Assembly: GCA_910576125.1 (NCBI GenBank)
Contig: CAJTHM010000018.1
Location: 62,001 to 126,000, forward strand
DNA: 64,000 nt
Source of the DNA: Lachnospiraceae bacterium
Lineage (GTDB): Bacteria; Bacillota; Clostridia; Lachnospirales; Lachnospiraceae
Reading direction: 5' to 3'
Each line of letters starts with the position of its first letter. Within the stretch, counting starts at the first letter, position 1. The translations under genes and the position numbers were made by a program. Shown here piece after piece: positions 34,699-42,374 of this stretch. The notes beneath the pieces are model-generated. The model did no database searches. It was not told the DNA's origin and saw only the letters and a program-made list of their open reading frames with translations.

Positions 34699-35953
34699 CT
34701 TGGGGCTGAAGCTGCTTTCCATCGCGCTTGCCATTGTGTTCTGGTTTCTGGTGGTCATAGCGAACAACCCGAAAGATTCCGTGTCCTTTTCTAATATACA
34801 GGTAAACCTGATCAATACGGAACTGCTGGAAAAGGGAAATAAATTCTATGAAGTTCTGGAGAGCTCGGACAGGATCCGGGTCACGGTGGAGGCGCCCAGA
34901 AATGTGGTGCAGGAGCTGAACGCGTCCGATATCGTGGCGGAAGCCGATGTGAGCAGGCTGACGGAGGTGAATACCATACCCATCAGCTTCCGGGTGCTGA
35001 ATGACGATATAGAGATATTGAGTATCACCGGCAGTCGGGACGCCGTGCTGCTGAATGTGGAGGAAAAGGCCAGCAAGTGGGTCAATGTGAGCTGCGACGC
35101 CAGGGGAGACGTGGCGGAAGGGTATATCGTTTTCAACACGAAGCTGGATCAGACCCGCATAGAGATCACCGGTCCCCAGTCCGTGGTGGAGAACATCAGG
35201 AACGCGGGGATTGAAATCGACGTGACCGGCGCCACCACTAATGTGTCAGGAAACGCGGACATTCATTTCTATGATGCGGAGGGAGAGGTGGTGGACGACT
35301 CTGACATCGTGAAGAACGCGGACAGCATGCACGTGGAGGTGCAGGTGCTGGCCACCAAGGAAGTTCCGGTGGAGGCGGCTTTTGCCGGTGCTCCTGAGGA
35401 AGGGTATCTTGCTACCGGCGTGGTGGAATGTGAGCCGTCCAGCGTGATGTTGGCCGGGACGGCCTCTGCCCTGGCGGAAATCAGTAAAATCAGCATACCG
35501 GAGAAAGAGTTGGACATCACGGATGAAAGCGGCAATGTGGAAAAGGTCGTCGATATCAGGAAGTATCTGGAAAATGCCAGCCTGGCAGACGGCAGCTTCA
35601 ACGGAAGGGTGACGGTCACTGTCCATATCGAACCGGTGGTGGAGAGGACGCTGGTGCTTTCCCAGCGAAATATTACTTTGGTCAATCTGCCGGAAGGATA
35701 TGAATGGGGATTTACGGAAGAGAATGAGACATATAGAGTGAGGATATCCGGTCTGGATGAGGCTATGGCGACTGTGAACCAGAACACGGTACAGGGTACG
35801 ATTGATATAGGCGCATGGATGACCGCCGGGAATATGCAGGAACTTACAACAGGAGGATACGAAATTCCGGTAAGCATCGCGCTGCCTGACGGTGTCAGCG
35901 CCGAGAATGAGATATCTGTGAGAGTGAATATCGTCAAATTGGAGGATGAATAA
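34631..35953 (+). CDS. cdaR: CdaR, YbbR-domain regulator of diadenylate cyclase
   Basis: Single-pass membrane protein of about 440 residues: a basic cytoplasmic N-terminus, one membrane segment (LLSIALAIVFWFLVVIANNP) and an extracytoplasmic part made of YbbR repeats (about four, each near 80-90 residues). CdaR modulates CdaA activity from outside the membrane. ATG 34631 is chosen because GGAG at 34621-34624 is well spaced; ATG 34619 and GTG 34676 are alternatives. It overlaps cdaA by about 68 bases and ends 3 bases before glmM, so translation of all three is coupled. Confidence 0.93.
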   Translation: MQKAYTNGEEKTGRKVKRKILNNLGLKLLSIALAIVFWFLVVIANNPKDSVSFSNIQVNLINTELLEKGNKFYEVLESSDRIRVTVEAPRNVVQELNASDIVAEADVSRLTEVNTIPISFRVLNDDIEILSITGSRDAVLLNVEEKASKWVNVSCDARGDVAEGYIVFNTKLDQTRIEITGPQSVVENIRNAGIEIDVTGATTNVSGNADIHFYDAEGEVVDDSDIVKNADSMHVEVQVLATKEVPVEAAFAGAPEEGYLATGVVECEPSSVMLAGTASALAEISKISIPEKELDITDESGNVEKVVDIRKYLENASLADGSFNGRVTVTVHIEPVVERTLVLSQRNITLVNLPEGYEWGFTEENETYRVRISGLDEAMATVNQNTVQGTIDIGAWMTAGNMQELTTGGYEIPVSIALPDGVSAENEISVRVNIVKLEDE

Positions 35954-35956
35954 GGA

Positions 35957-37306
35957 ATGGCTAGATTGTTTGGGACAGATGGCGTAAGGGGGATTGCCAA
36001 TGAAGAACTGACTCCTCTGATGGCCATGCAGTTAGGGCAGGCGGGAGCCTATGTCCTGACCAGGGAAAAAGAGCACAAACCTACCATTATGGTAGGCTGT
36101 GATACACGTATTTCCGGTGACATGCTGGCAAATGCGCTGATGGCAGGGGCATGCTCCGTAGGGGCCAACTGCATCTATGTGGGCATCATGCCTACTCCTG
36201 CGGTGGCATACCTGACGCAGAAGTACAAAGTGGATGCGGGAGTCGTGATTTCCGCCTCGCACAACCCGGTGGAGTTTAATGGAATCAAGTTCTTTGACGG
36301 AAATGGCTACAAGCTGCCCGACGAACTGGAGGACGAAATCGAAAGCCTGATGAAGAACAACATGCCGGGGGTGAAATTCCCTACAGGCACTGCCGTGGGA
36401 AAGGTAAAATACCGCACCGATGCCAGGGAGGAGTACATCAATCACGCGATCCAGTCAGTGCCCGTGGCGCTGGACGGGATGAAAATTGTAGTGGACTGTG
36501 CGGAGGGGGCTTCCTACTATACTTCAGTGGAGGCTTTAAAAGAGCTGGGAGCCTGCGTGGTCGCGATTCACAACAATCCCGACGGAACCAACATCAACGC
36601 CAACTGCGGTTCCACCCATATGGCTGAGCTGCAGGCCAGGGTAGTGTATGAAAAGGCTCAGATCGGACTCGCTTTCGACGGGGACGCGGACAGACTGCTG
36701 GCAGTGGATGAAAACGGCGAAATCGTGGACGGCGACCAGATTATGGCCATTGTGGGCAACTATATGCGGGACAACGGGAAGCTGAAAGAGAATACCATCG
36801 TGGCTACCATCATGAGCAATCTGGGATTCTTCCTGATGGGGGAAAGGAATGGGCTCACCATAGAGCAGACGAAAGTAGGCGACCGGTATGTGCTGGAGCG
36901 TATGAAGGAAATCGGCGCCAGCCTGGGCGGAGAGCAGTCGGGCCATATCATTTTCCTGGATGAGAATACCACCGGTGACGGCCTGCTCAGCGCGCTGCAC
37001 CTGCTTCAGGTCATGGCGGATACCGGAAAGAGCCTGTCGGAACTGGCGGGCATCATGGAGGTGCTGCCCCAGGCGCTGGTGAATGCCAAGGTGGCCAACC
37101 ACAAGAAAGAGAAGTACATGGAATATACGGTCATTGCCGAAGCCATCCGGAAACTGGAAAAGACCTTTGCCGGAGAGGGCAGAGTACTGATCAGGCCTTC
37201 AGGCACGGAGCCGCTGGTACGCGTCATGATAGAGGGCAAGGATAAGCGGATTATCCGGGAAGAGGCAGAGAAGCTGGCCACGCTGATACAGGATGTGATG
37301 TTTTAG
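35957..37306 (+). CDS. glmM: GlmM, phosphoglucosamine mutase
   Basis: Converts glucosamine-6-phosphate to glucosamine-1-phosphate for UDP-GlcNAc and cell wall. The 449-residue protein shows the phosphoserine loop SASHNPVEFNGIKFF (S101 is the expected phosphorylated serine), metal loop DGDADR, sugar-binding EQSGHI, and phosphate-binding RPSGTEPLVRVM near the C-terminus. It also feeds the pseudaminic acid and polysaccharide pathways in this window through UDP-GlcNAc. GlmM is known to inhibit CdaA, explaining the conserved operon. Confidence 0.97.
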   Translation: MARLFGTDGVRGIANEELTPLMAMQLGQAGAYVLTREKEHKPTIMVGCDTRISGDMLANALMAGACSVGANCIYVGIMPTPAVAYLTQKYKVDAGVVISASHNPVEFNGIKFFDGNGYKLPDELEDEIESLMKNNMPGVKFPTGTAVGKVKYRTDAREEYINHAIQSVPVALDGMKIVVDCAEGASYYTSVEALKELGACVVAIHNNPDGTNINANCGSTHMAELQARVVYEKAQIGLAFDGDADRLLAVDENGEIVDGDQIMAIVGNYMRDNGKLKENTIVATIMSNLGFFLMGERNGLTIEQTKVGDRYVLERMKEIGASLGGEQSGHIIFLDENTTGDGLLSALHLLQVMADTGKSLSELAGIMEVLPQALVNAKVANHKKEKYMEYTVIAEAIRKLEKTFAGEGRVLIRPSGTEPLVRVMIEGKDKRIIREEAEKLATLIQDVMF

Positions 37307-37328
37307 AGAAACAGATTGGAGGATAAAA

Positions 37329-37592
37329 ATGGTAAGTCAGAAAGTAGTAATCAAGAATCCTACTGGCTTGCATCTGAGACCGGCAGGGATTTTGTGTAAG
37401 GAAGCAATGCAGTTCAAGTCTCTGATCACATTTCAGTTCAGAGGGAGCACGGCCAACGCCAAGAGCGTGCTGAGCGTGCTGGGGGCCTGTGTGAAGAGCG
37501 GTGATGAAATCGAATTCTTCTGTGAAGGGGAAGACGAGCAGGAAGCTCTGGACTCGCTGGTGAGGGCTGTGGAAAACGGGTTAGGTGAATAA
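37329..37592 (+). CDS. ptsH: HPr-family phosphocarrier protein
   Basis: Protein of 87 residues with H15 in GLHLRPAG, the residue phosphorylated by enzyme I of the PTS, and S46 in NAKSVLSV, the site of HPr kinase. Because both are present it looks like HPr rather than Crh. The region after S46 (SVLSVLGACVKSG) departs somewhat from the usual MGVMSLAV pattern, so it may be a regulatory HPr variant rather than the main carrier. It ends at a strong terminator after glmM with a 22-base gap. Confidence 0.88.
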   Translation: MVSQKVVIKNPTGLHLRPAGILCKEAMQFKSLITFQFRGSTANAKSVLSVLGACVKSGDEIEFFCEGEDEQEALDSLVRAVENGLGE

Positions 37593-37620
37593 AAAGGCGC
37601 CGCGTATGCGGCGCCTTTTT
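37591..37620. terminator. Bidirectional terminator between ptsH and the DUF3048 gene
   Basis: Perfect 13-bp inverted repeat AAAAAGGCGCCGC / GCGGCGCCTTTTT around the loop GTAT. A run of A on one side and T on the other makes it work on both strands. It overlaps the last bases of both flanking genes. Confidence 0.95.
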
Positions 37621-38776
37621 ATCTGAATGTGAAATTGTCATCCTCTTCTATGATGCATATCATGGTCTTTCCCGTATTCAAAATGACTTCGTTCCCATAG
37701 TCGTCATAATATCTCGTGGTTCCATAGTCGCCGGTCTTTTCCCATCTGACATGAATGCCCTTTCCGTTTGTGAAGTACCAGCCCTCCCGGGTAGTATCCT
37801 GACACTGGAAAGACAGATAACCCTCTCCCAGCTCGTCGTAGCGGATAGACTGTACCAGGATATTCTTGAAAGAAAGCTGGGTTCCGCCTGCGTCCACGTG
37901 AGGGCCGTCAGTGCTGCCGGAGAGATGCTGGGAGCGGTAATAGAGGCCGTCCGGCTCATTGAATTCAAAATAGCATCTGGTCAGGGGATAGCAGCCTGAC
38001 ATGTCGATGTAGGTAGCGTTTTTGGCTTCGGTGCCATATTGACTCAGCGTGTTGGGATTCAGCTTGCTGGCAAACCGGAAATGGTTGGACTCTGCCAGGT
38101 TCCTGTAGTTCAGGGAATACCCTTTCTGATTGATGACATTGAGCAGACCGGAACCCGTGGCATACCCGTTGTGGGGCGCAGGACGGTCGGAGGAGCGGAA
38201 AAACGCGCCGGCGTCAGAGTCGAGATTGCCATCGATATACTCCGTGTTGGGAGCGGCAATCAGGTCATTGATGAAGAACGGACCGCCAAAATGAACGATA
38301 AAGGCATCCCATTCAAAAGCCCAGTACATATAATATGTGCGCAGGCTGCGGACATTTCCGATTTTCTCCAGGTTCTTCCAGTCCTCAAAGACAGCCATCA
38401 TCCTGGACATGCGGCCTTCCACATTGGCCTCATAGACGACGGAGGCCTTTGACAGGCTGTAATGGGGGATGGCGTTGGCCTCGTTGGGAATCATCACCGC
38501 TATGGGGCGGGTATCGGCCACGGCCACATCCACCCATTCGTTGGTCAGGCGGCTGCGCACCATGCCTTCCCTGGGAGGGACGGAATCATCCTCGATCACG
38601 ATTGAGGGGGAGGCAGGCTGCTGGATATCGGACGGCTGCGATATCTGGGGCGTATCCGGGACCGCAGGCTCGCTGGATTCCGAAACAATCGGATTCGCTG
38701 GCGCATCCTCCTGTCCGCAGGCCGCCAGGACTGCAAGCACAGCCAGGAAAAGAATGCTGATTTTTATTTTCTTCAT
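37619..38776 (-). CDS. DUF3048-family lipoprotein (YerB-like)
   Basis: Exported lipoprotein of 385 residues: basic start and hydrophobic core followed by lipobox LAAC (Cys20), then a Ser/Pro-rich linker (about 25-70) and the two DUF3048 domains (start near RPIAVMIPNEANAIPHYSLS, end near YDDYGNEVILNTGKTMICII). The family is widespread in Firmicutes and includes Bacillus YerB; function is unknown. ATG 38776 follows AGGAG at 38785-38789; the longer frame to 38818 would bury the signal peptide. Single-gene unit with promoter and terminator. Confidence 0.9.
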   Translation of the reverse strand: MKKIKISILFLAVLAVLAACGQEDAPANPIVSESSEPAVPDTPQISQPSDIQQPASPSIVIEDDSVPPREGMVRSRLTNEWVDVAVADTRPIAVMIPNEANAIPHYSLSKASVVYEANVEGRMSRMMAVFEDWKNLEKIGNVRSLRTYYMYWAFEWDAFIVHFGGPFFINDLIAAPNTEYIDGNLDSDAGAFFRSSDRPAPHNGYATGSGLLNVINQKGYSLNYRNLAESNHFRFASKLNPNTLSQYGTEAKNATYIDMSGCYPLTRCYFEFNEPDGLYYRSQHLSGSTDGPHVDAGGTQLSFKNILVQSIRYDELGEGYLSFQCQDTTREGWYFTNGKGIHVRWEKTGDYGTTRYYDDYGNEVILNTGKTMICIIEEDDNFTFR

Positions 38777-38806
38777 AATGTATTCTCCTATGGTATCTGA
38801 CTTTAC

Positions 38807-38835
38807 ATTATACCACAAAAGATGACGGCAGTCAC
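38807..38835 (-). promoter_or_regulatory. Promoter of the DUF3048 lipoprotein gene
   Basis: On the minus strand GTGACT (38835-38830) is 17 bases from TATAAT (38812-38807), preceded by TGG as an extended -10. The leader is about 25 bases. Confidence 0.75.
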
Positions 38836-38885
38836 TTAATTGATGAAAAATTAAGAAATAAACCAGTGATATCCATTATTTTATC

Positions 38886-38914
38886 TTGCAGATTGCAGAG
38901 GAAAAAGGTATACT
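38886..38914 (+). promoter_or_regulatory. Promoter for the GtrB-like gene
   Basis: TTGCAG (38886-38891), 17-base spacer, TATACT (38909-38914). The predicted start is about 33 bases before the ATG at 38954. Divergent from the DUF3048 promoter; the -35 regions are about 50 bases apart. Confidence 0.65.
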
Positions 38915-38953
38915 AAAGCCAAAATACCATGATGGAAGGAAAGATAAAAACCC

Positions 38954-39883
38954 ATGAGCCTGCTGACAGTAATCGTGCCCTGCTACAATGAAGAGGAGAA
39001 TGTGTCTTTCTTTTATGAAGAGCTTATGAAGAATGAGCCCTTTTTCGTGAAAAAAGGAATAGAGCTGGAGCTGCTCTATGTGGACGATGGATCCAGGGAC
39101 GGGACGGTTTCCGAGATAAAGAAGCTGCGGGGAAAGGACGAGAGAGTGCACCTGGTCTCATTTTCCAGAAATTTCGGGAAAGAAGCGGCCATTTATGCCG
39201 GACTGGAGAACTCCAGAGGCGATTATGTGGTGATGATGGATGTGGATTTGCAGGATCCTCCGTCCCTGCTGCCTGAAATGTTCTCCTTTATAGAGCAGGG
39301 ATATGATTCCGCGGCCACCAGAAGGGTCTCCAGAAAGGGAGAGCCTCCGGTCAGGAGCTTTTTCGCCAGGATGTTCTACCGCCTCATGAAGAAGATTTCC
39401 AGGACGGAGATCATGGACGGCGCCAGAGATTACCGGCTGATGACCAGACAGATGGTGGACGCCATCCTGTCCATGCAGGAGTACAACCGCTTTACCAAAG
39501 GAATCTTCGGATGGGTGGGCTTTCGGACCAAGTGGATTGAATATGAAAATGTGGAGAGACTGAAGGGAGAGACCAAGTGGAATTTCTGGAAGCTGTTCCT
39601 GTATTCCATAGACGGAATCTGTGCCTTTTCCACAGTGCCTTTGATGCTGGCCTCCGTGATGGGGGTGTTCTTCTGTGTGGTAGCCTTTCTGATGATTGCG
39701 TTCATCATTGTCCGCAAGCTGATATTCGGCGATCCGGTATCGGGCTGGCCCTCTCTCGTGTGCATCATCCTGATGACCAGCGGCGTACAGTTCTTCTGCA
39801 CGGGAATATTGGGCCAATACCTTGCAAAGACCTATATGGAGGTGAAAAAGCGCCCCATTTATCTTGTGCGGGAGAGTTTCTAG
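38954..39883 (+). CDS. GtrB/ArnC-type polyprenyl-phosphate glycosyltransferase
   Basis: Membrane-bound GT2 enzyme of 309 residues that would load a sugar from a nucleotide donor onto undecaprenyl phosphate. Seen: VIVPCYNEEEN (about 6-16), VDDGSRDGT (about 41-49), the metal-binding DVDLQDPP (about 96-103), GARDYRLM (about 155-162) and two C-terminal membrane segments (about 230-255 and 265-290). It can supply lipid-linked sugar to the GT-C proteins in this window. It has its own promoter and no clear terminator before the Spo0A-C gene. Confidence 0.9.
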   Translation: MSLLTVIVPCYNEEENVSFFYEELMKNEPFFVKKGIELELLYVDDGSRDGTVSEIKKLRGKDERVHLVSFSRNFGKEAAIYAGLENSRGDYVVMMDVDLQDPPSLLPEMFSFIEQGYDSAATRRVSRKGEPPVRSFFARMFYRLMKKISRTEIMDGARDYRLMTRQMVDAILSMQEYNRFTKGIFGWVGFRTKWIEYENVERLKGETKWNFWKLFLYSIDGICAFSTVPLMLASVMGVFFCVVAFLMIAFIIVRKLIFGDPVSGWPSLVCIILMTSGVQFFCTGILGQYLAKTYMEVKKRPIYLVRESF

Positions 39884-39946
39884 GGAGGTTGATAAAAAGT
39901 CTTAACGAATTCTTAGCGGTCTTAAGTCTTTTCCTATGCGGATTTT

Positions 39947-39959
39947 TGTGGTAGAATGT
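39947..39959 (+). promoter_or_regulatory. Extended -10 promoter of the Spo0A-C gene
   Basis: TGTGGTAGAATGT contains TAGAAT (39952-39957) preceded by TGG, an extended -10. Exactly the same 13 bases recur at 40495-40507 before the next transcription unit. Upstream, TCTTAA/TCTTAG/TCTTAA are spaced 11 and 9 bases apart (39900, 39911, 39920), a possible regulator site. Confidence 0.6.
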
Positions 39960-40013
39960 GATATGTTCATCGTAGTAAGCAAGCAGCAGTCAACATAAGA
40001 AAGGGGAATTCAT

Positions 40014-40391
40014 ATGGAGATTACTGCAGTAAAAGATTGTGATCTTGAAAAATACATTACGGAAATCATGCTAGATGTAGGAGTTCCGGCACATTTGAAG
40101 GGATACCACTACCTCAGAAGCGCCATTCTTCTGTCCGGAAGGGATATGGAGGTAGTGACCAGCGTGACGAAACTGCTGTATCCGGCAATTGCCAGAAGAT
40201 TCAAGACAACAGACCAGAAAGTAGAACGTGCTATTCGTAATGCCATCGAGGTGTCATGGAACAGAGGGAATGTGGAAACCTTTGAAAAAATGTTCGGATA
40301 TTCCGCGTCGTCAGGCAGAACCAGACCTACCAACAGTGAGTACATAGCCCGCATCGCGGACAAAGTCCGGCTGGATATCAAGGCTATGTAG
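40014..40391 (+). CDS. Stand-alone Spo0A C-terminal DNA-binding domain protein
   Basis: Protein of 125 residues consisting of the Spo0A effector domain without a receiver domain. Seen: ITEIMLDVGVPAHLKGYHYL (about 15-34), YPAIARRFKTTDQKVERAIR (about 64-83) holding the recognition helix, and NAIEVSWNRGN after it, all close to Spo0A itself. Without the phosphorylatable receiver it cannot be switched by the sporulation phosphorelay directly, so it may bind 0A-like boxes constitutively or compete with Spo0A. GGGGA precedes ATG 40014. It has an extended -10 promoter and its own terminator. In Bacillus Spo0A controls matrix genes indirectly, which makes its place beside this polysaccharide locus suggestive. 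Confidence 0.92.
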   Translation: MEITAVKDCDLEKYITEIMLDVGVPAHLKGYHYLRSAILLSGRDMEVVTSVTKLLYPAIARRFKTTDQKVERAIRNAIEVSWNRGNVETFEKMFGYSASSGRTRPTNSEYIARIADKVRLDIKAM

Positions 40392-40443
40392 GTCTGAACC
40401 GAAGGAACAACAGAAGATAGAAACGCTTCTTACTGCGGGAATG

Positions 40444-40475
40444 AAAGGCAGCCGGGTGAAAATCCGGCTGCTTTT
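40444..40475 (+). terminator. Terminator after the Spo0A-C gene
   Basis: 8-bp perfect stem GCAGCCGG / CCGGCTGC with an 8-base loop, extended by weaker A-T pairs, and followed by TTTT. It rules out the in-frame ATG at 40441 as the start of the next gene. Confidence 0.85.
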
Positions 40476-40476
40476 G

Positions 40477-40507
40477 TGGACTTTGCCGGATAAGTGTGGT
40501 AGAATGT
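40477..40507 (+). promoter_or_regulatory. Promoter of the polysaccharide transcription unit
   Basis: TGGACT (40477-40482), a 17-base spacer and extended -10 TGGTAGAAT (40497-40505). The core TGTGGTAGAATGT is identical to the Spo0A-C promoter 550 bases upstream. The predicted start lies near 40512. Confidence 0.7.
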
Positions 40508-40560
40508 CCTTATTCAAGACAATGGAGGCTGGAACCGGGCCGGACAGGAGTTTTTGCGGC

Positions 40561-41487
40561 GTGAAGAAAAATACTTTCGGGGATTATCTGATTATAGGAG
40601 AGATTGCCATTATCGGCCTGGCGGAGATTTCGCATCTGACAGGTGTTTTTTTAAAACGGTCTTTTGCGGACTGCGCCATGCTGCTTGCCATTCTGCTGTG
40701 TGCGCTGTTGATTACGGGAGTGGGATTTCTGGCAGTGCGGTGGAAGGATATTTTTGCGGAATCAGCGGGGGAACCGCGCGTGAGCGGCACAGAGAAGCTT
40801 TTATACGCGATGTTTGCGCTAATAGTAATTTCACAGCTTATTTTCATTGGTATGGGGAATGCTATCTACAGAAAAGGCGACATGACGGTGGAGACAGTGG
40901 AGAGCTTCCTGACTTGTGACAGGATTTACCAGGTCAATCCCATGACAGGAATGCCATATACAGAAGGAATGCCGTCCCGGCTGAAGATATTGTGCCTGCC
41001 CACGCTGTATGGCAGCCTTTGCAAATGGACAGGACTGCCGCCGGCGCTGGTGGTTCAGAAGATTGTTCCCATGGCGGTATTGCTTGGCAGCTATCTTTCC
41101 TTTTCTCTGCTGGGCAGGACATTGTTCGCGGAGGACGGCAGGAAACGGGCCTGTTTTCTGTTACTGGTATCCCTTCTTTTGTGGGTGGGATCCTACCGTT
41201 ACGGAATAGAAGGATTTGATTTGCTCTGCTGCGGCTGGCGCGGCGTGGCTGTCCGGGGGGGAGTGCTTCTGCCCTGGCTGGTGTCCCTGTGCCTGCGGCG
41301 GAAATGGTTCGGCATCTTATTATGTGCTGCAGCTGAGGGCTGTATAGTCTGGACATTGTATGGATGCGGCGTCTGTCTGGCGGTGGCGGCAGGGATGACG
41401 GCGGCAAGGATAATCTGCCGGAGGATTCCGGGCATGGCCGACAGGGGAATGACTGCACGCGCTGGAGAAAAGGGGGACGTGAAATGA
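40561..41487 (+). CDS. DUF6077-like polytopic membrane protein
   Basis: Membrane protein of about 308 residues with roughly seven hydrophobic segments. The loop YQVNPMTGMPYTEGMPSRLK resembles the Y-x-P-TG ... PSR pattern of DUF6077-type proteins found in clostridial polysaccharide loci, which I believe are GT-C-like, but I cannot confirm this without a search. GTG 40561 is chosen because AGGAG lies at 40546-40550 and because the terminator and promoter at 40444-40507 exclude earlier starts. It overlaps the next gene by ATGA, and the pair may together equal one longer membrane enzyme. Confidence 0.6.
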   Translation: MKKNTFGDYLIIGEIAIIGLAEISHLTGVFLKRSFADCAMLLAILLCALLITGVGFLAVRWKDIFAESAGEPRVSGTEKLLYAMFALIVISQLIFIGMGNAIYRKGDMTVETVESFLTCDRIYQVNPMTGMPYTEGMPSRLKILCLPTLYGSLCKWTGLPPALVVQKIVPMAVLLGSYLSFSLLGRTLFAEDGRKRACFLLLVSLLLWVGSYRYGIEGFDLLCCGWRGVAVRGGVLLPWLVSLCLRRKWFGILLCAAAEGCIVWTLYGCGVCLAVAAGMTAARIICRRIPGMADRGMTARAGEKGDVK

Positions 41488-42332
41488 CGGAGCTCCTTCA
41501 AAATGCGAGCCTTAGATGGGTCGGTTACAAGGGCAGCGGGAAAATAGTGGCGCTGTTGCTGGCGGTTCTGCTGTTTTGGTGGTTTGCCGAAAAGGAAAAA
41601 AAGCAGAGGGCTCTTTTGCTCTATACCACTGCAGCGGCGGCATGCTGTATCGTGCCTGTGACAGCTGCTCTCCTGATGTTATATCAGACGAAATTTTACG
41701 ATTATGAGTGGATATGGAGTATGGTGCCCGTGACGGCCGTGACAGCATATGGCCTCACACTGTTCCTGGCAGGACACTGGAAAGAAGCGCAGGGGAACTG
41801 GCGCAGGGGATTGCCTGTGACATTGCTGCTGCTGATGGCCATGCTGTTCTGCGGGGATCTGGGTGGAGATATGGAAGCCCGGGCAGAGACGAATGCGGAA
41901 AAGGACGAGGCCTATGAGGTAGTCGGGATGCTTTCGGAGAGATGGTCCCGGGAGGATATCTGTCTCCTTGCCCCGCAGAGAATCCTGGAGTACGCCAGAG
42001 AGGCGGACGGACGCCTTCGGCTTGCCTATGGAAGAAATATGTGGGATCCGTGGCTGAACGCGTATGCCTATGATACCTATGACGGGAAAGCGGAAGATTT
42101 ATGTCAGTGGATGGCGTGGGCCGAGCAGGCTTCCTGGATCTGGATGCCTGAGGCGGACAAGGAAGAAATGCTGGACACGCTGGAGAAACAGGTGGAGACG
42201 GCAGTGGAAATGGGCGTGAACTGTCTGCTGCTTCCCGCGGGGATACCCTCAGATATGTCGGAGAGGATAGAGAAAGCCATGGGCGCAGAGGTGCAGACAC
42301 TTGGGGACTATGTCGCCTTTACGCTGTTCTAG
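41484..42332 (+). CDS. Membrane protein with soluble C-terminal domain, partner of the preceding gene
   Basis: Protein of 282 residues starting at ATG 41484, overlapping the preceding stop by 4 bases. Three or four hydrophobic segments (about 20-35, 48-68, 77-95, 108-125) are followed by a soluble region of about 150 residues rich in acidic residues. In the latter I see EDICLLAPQRILEYAREADGRLRL, shown here only to note a folded alpha/beta look; no known catalytic motif. It is unrecognised on its own. The tight coupling suggests a two-subunit split of one GT-C-like protein. Confidence 0.6.
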   Translation: MTELLQNASLRWVGYKGSGKIVALLLAVLLFWWFAEKEKKQRALLLYTTAAAACCIVPVTAALLMLYQTKFYDYEWIWSMVPVTAVTAYGLTLFLAGHWKEAQGNWRRGLPVTLLLLMAMLFCGDLGGDMEARAETNAEKDEAYEVVGMLSERWSREDICLLAPQRILEYAREADGRLRLAYGRNMWDPWLNAYAYDTYDGKAEDLCQWMAWAEQASWIWMPEADKEEMLDTLEKQVETAVEMGVNCLLLPAGIPSDMSERIEKAMGAEVQTLGDYVAFTLF

Positions 42333-42374
42333 GACAGGATTTGAGAGATAAGATTGCCGGAAAAGAGGAAAGCT

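Noticed and set aside
37329..37592. HPr-like gene as Crh
   Set aside because: Crh lacks the histidine at position 15; here GLHLRPAG is intact.
40441..40503. ATG 40441 or 40504 as start of the DUF6077-like gene
   Set aside because: A terminator stem and a promoter -10 lie at 40444-40475 and 40500-40505, so transcripts begin after both codons.
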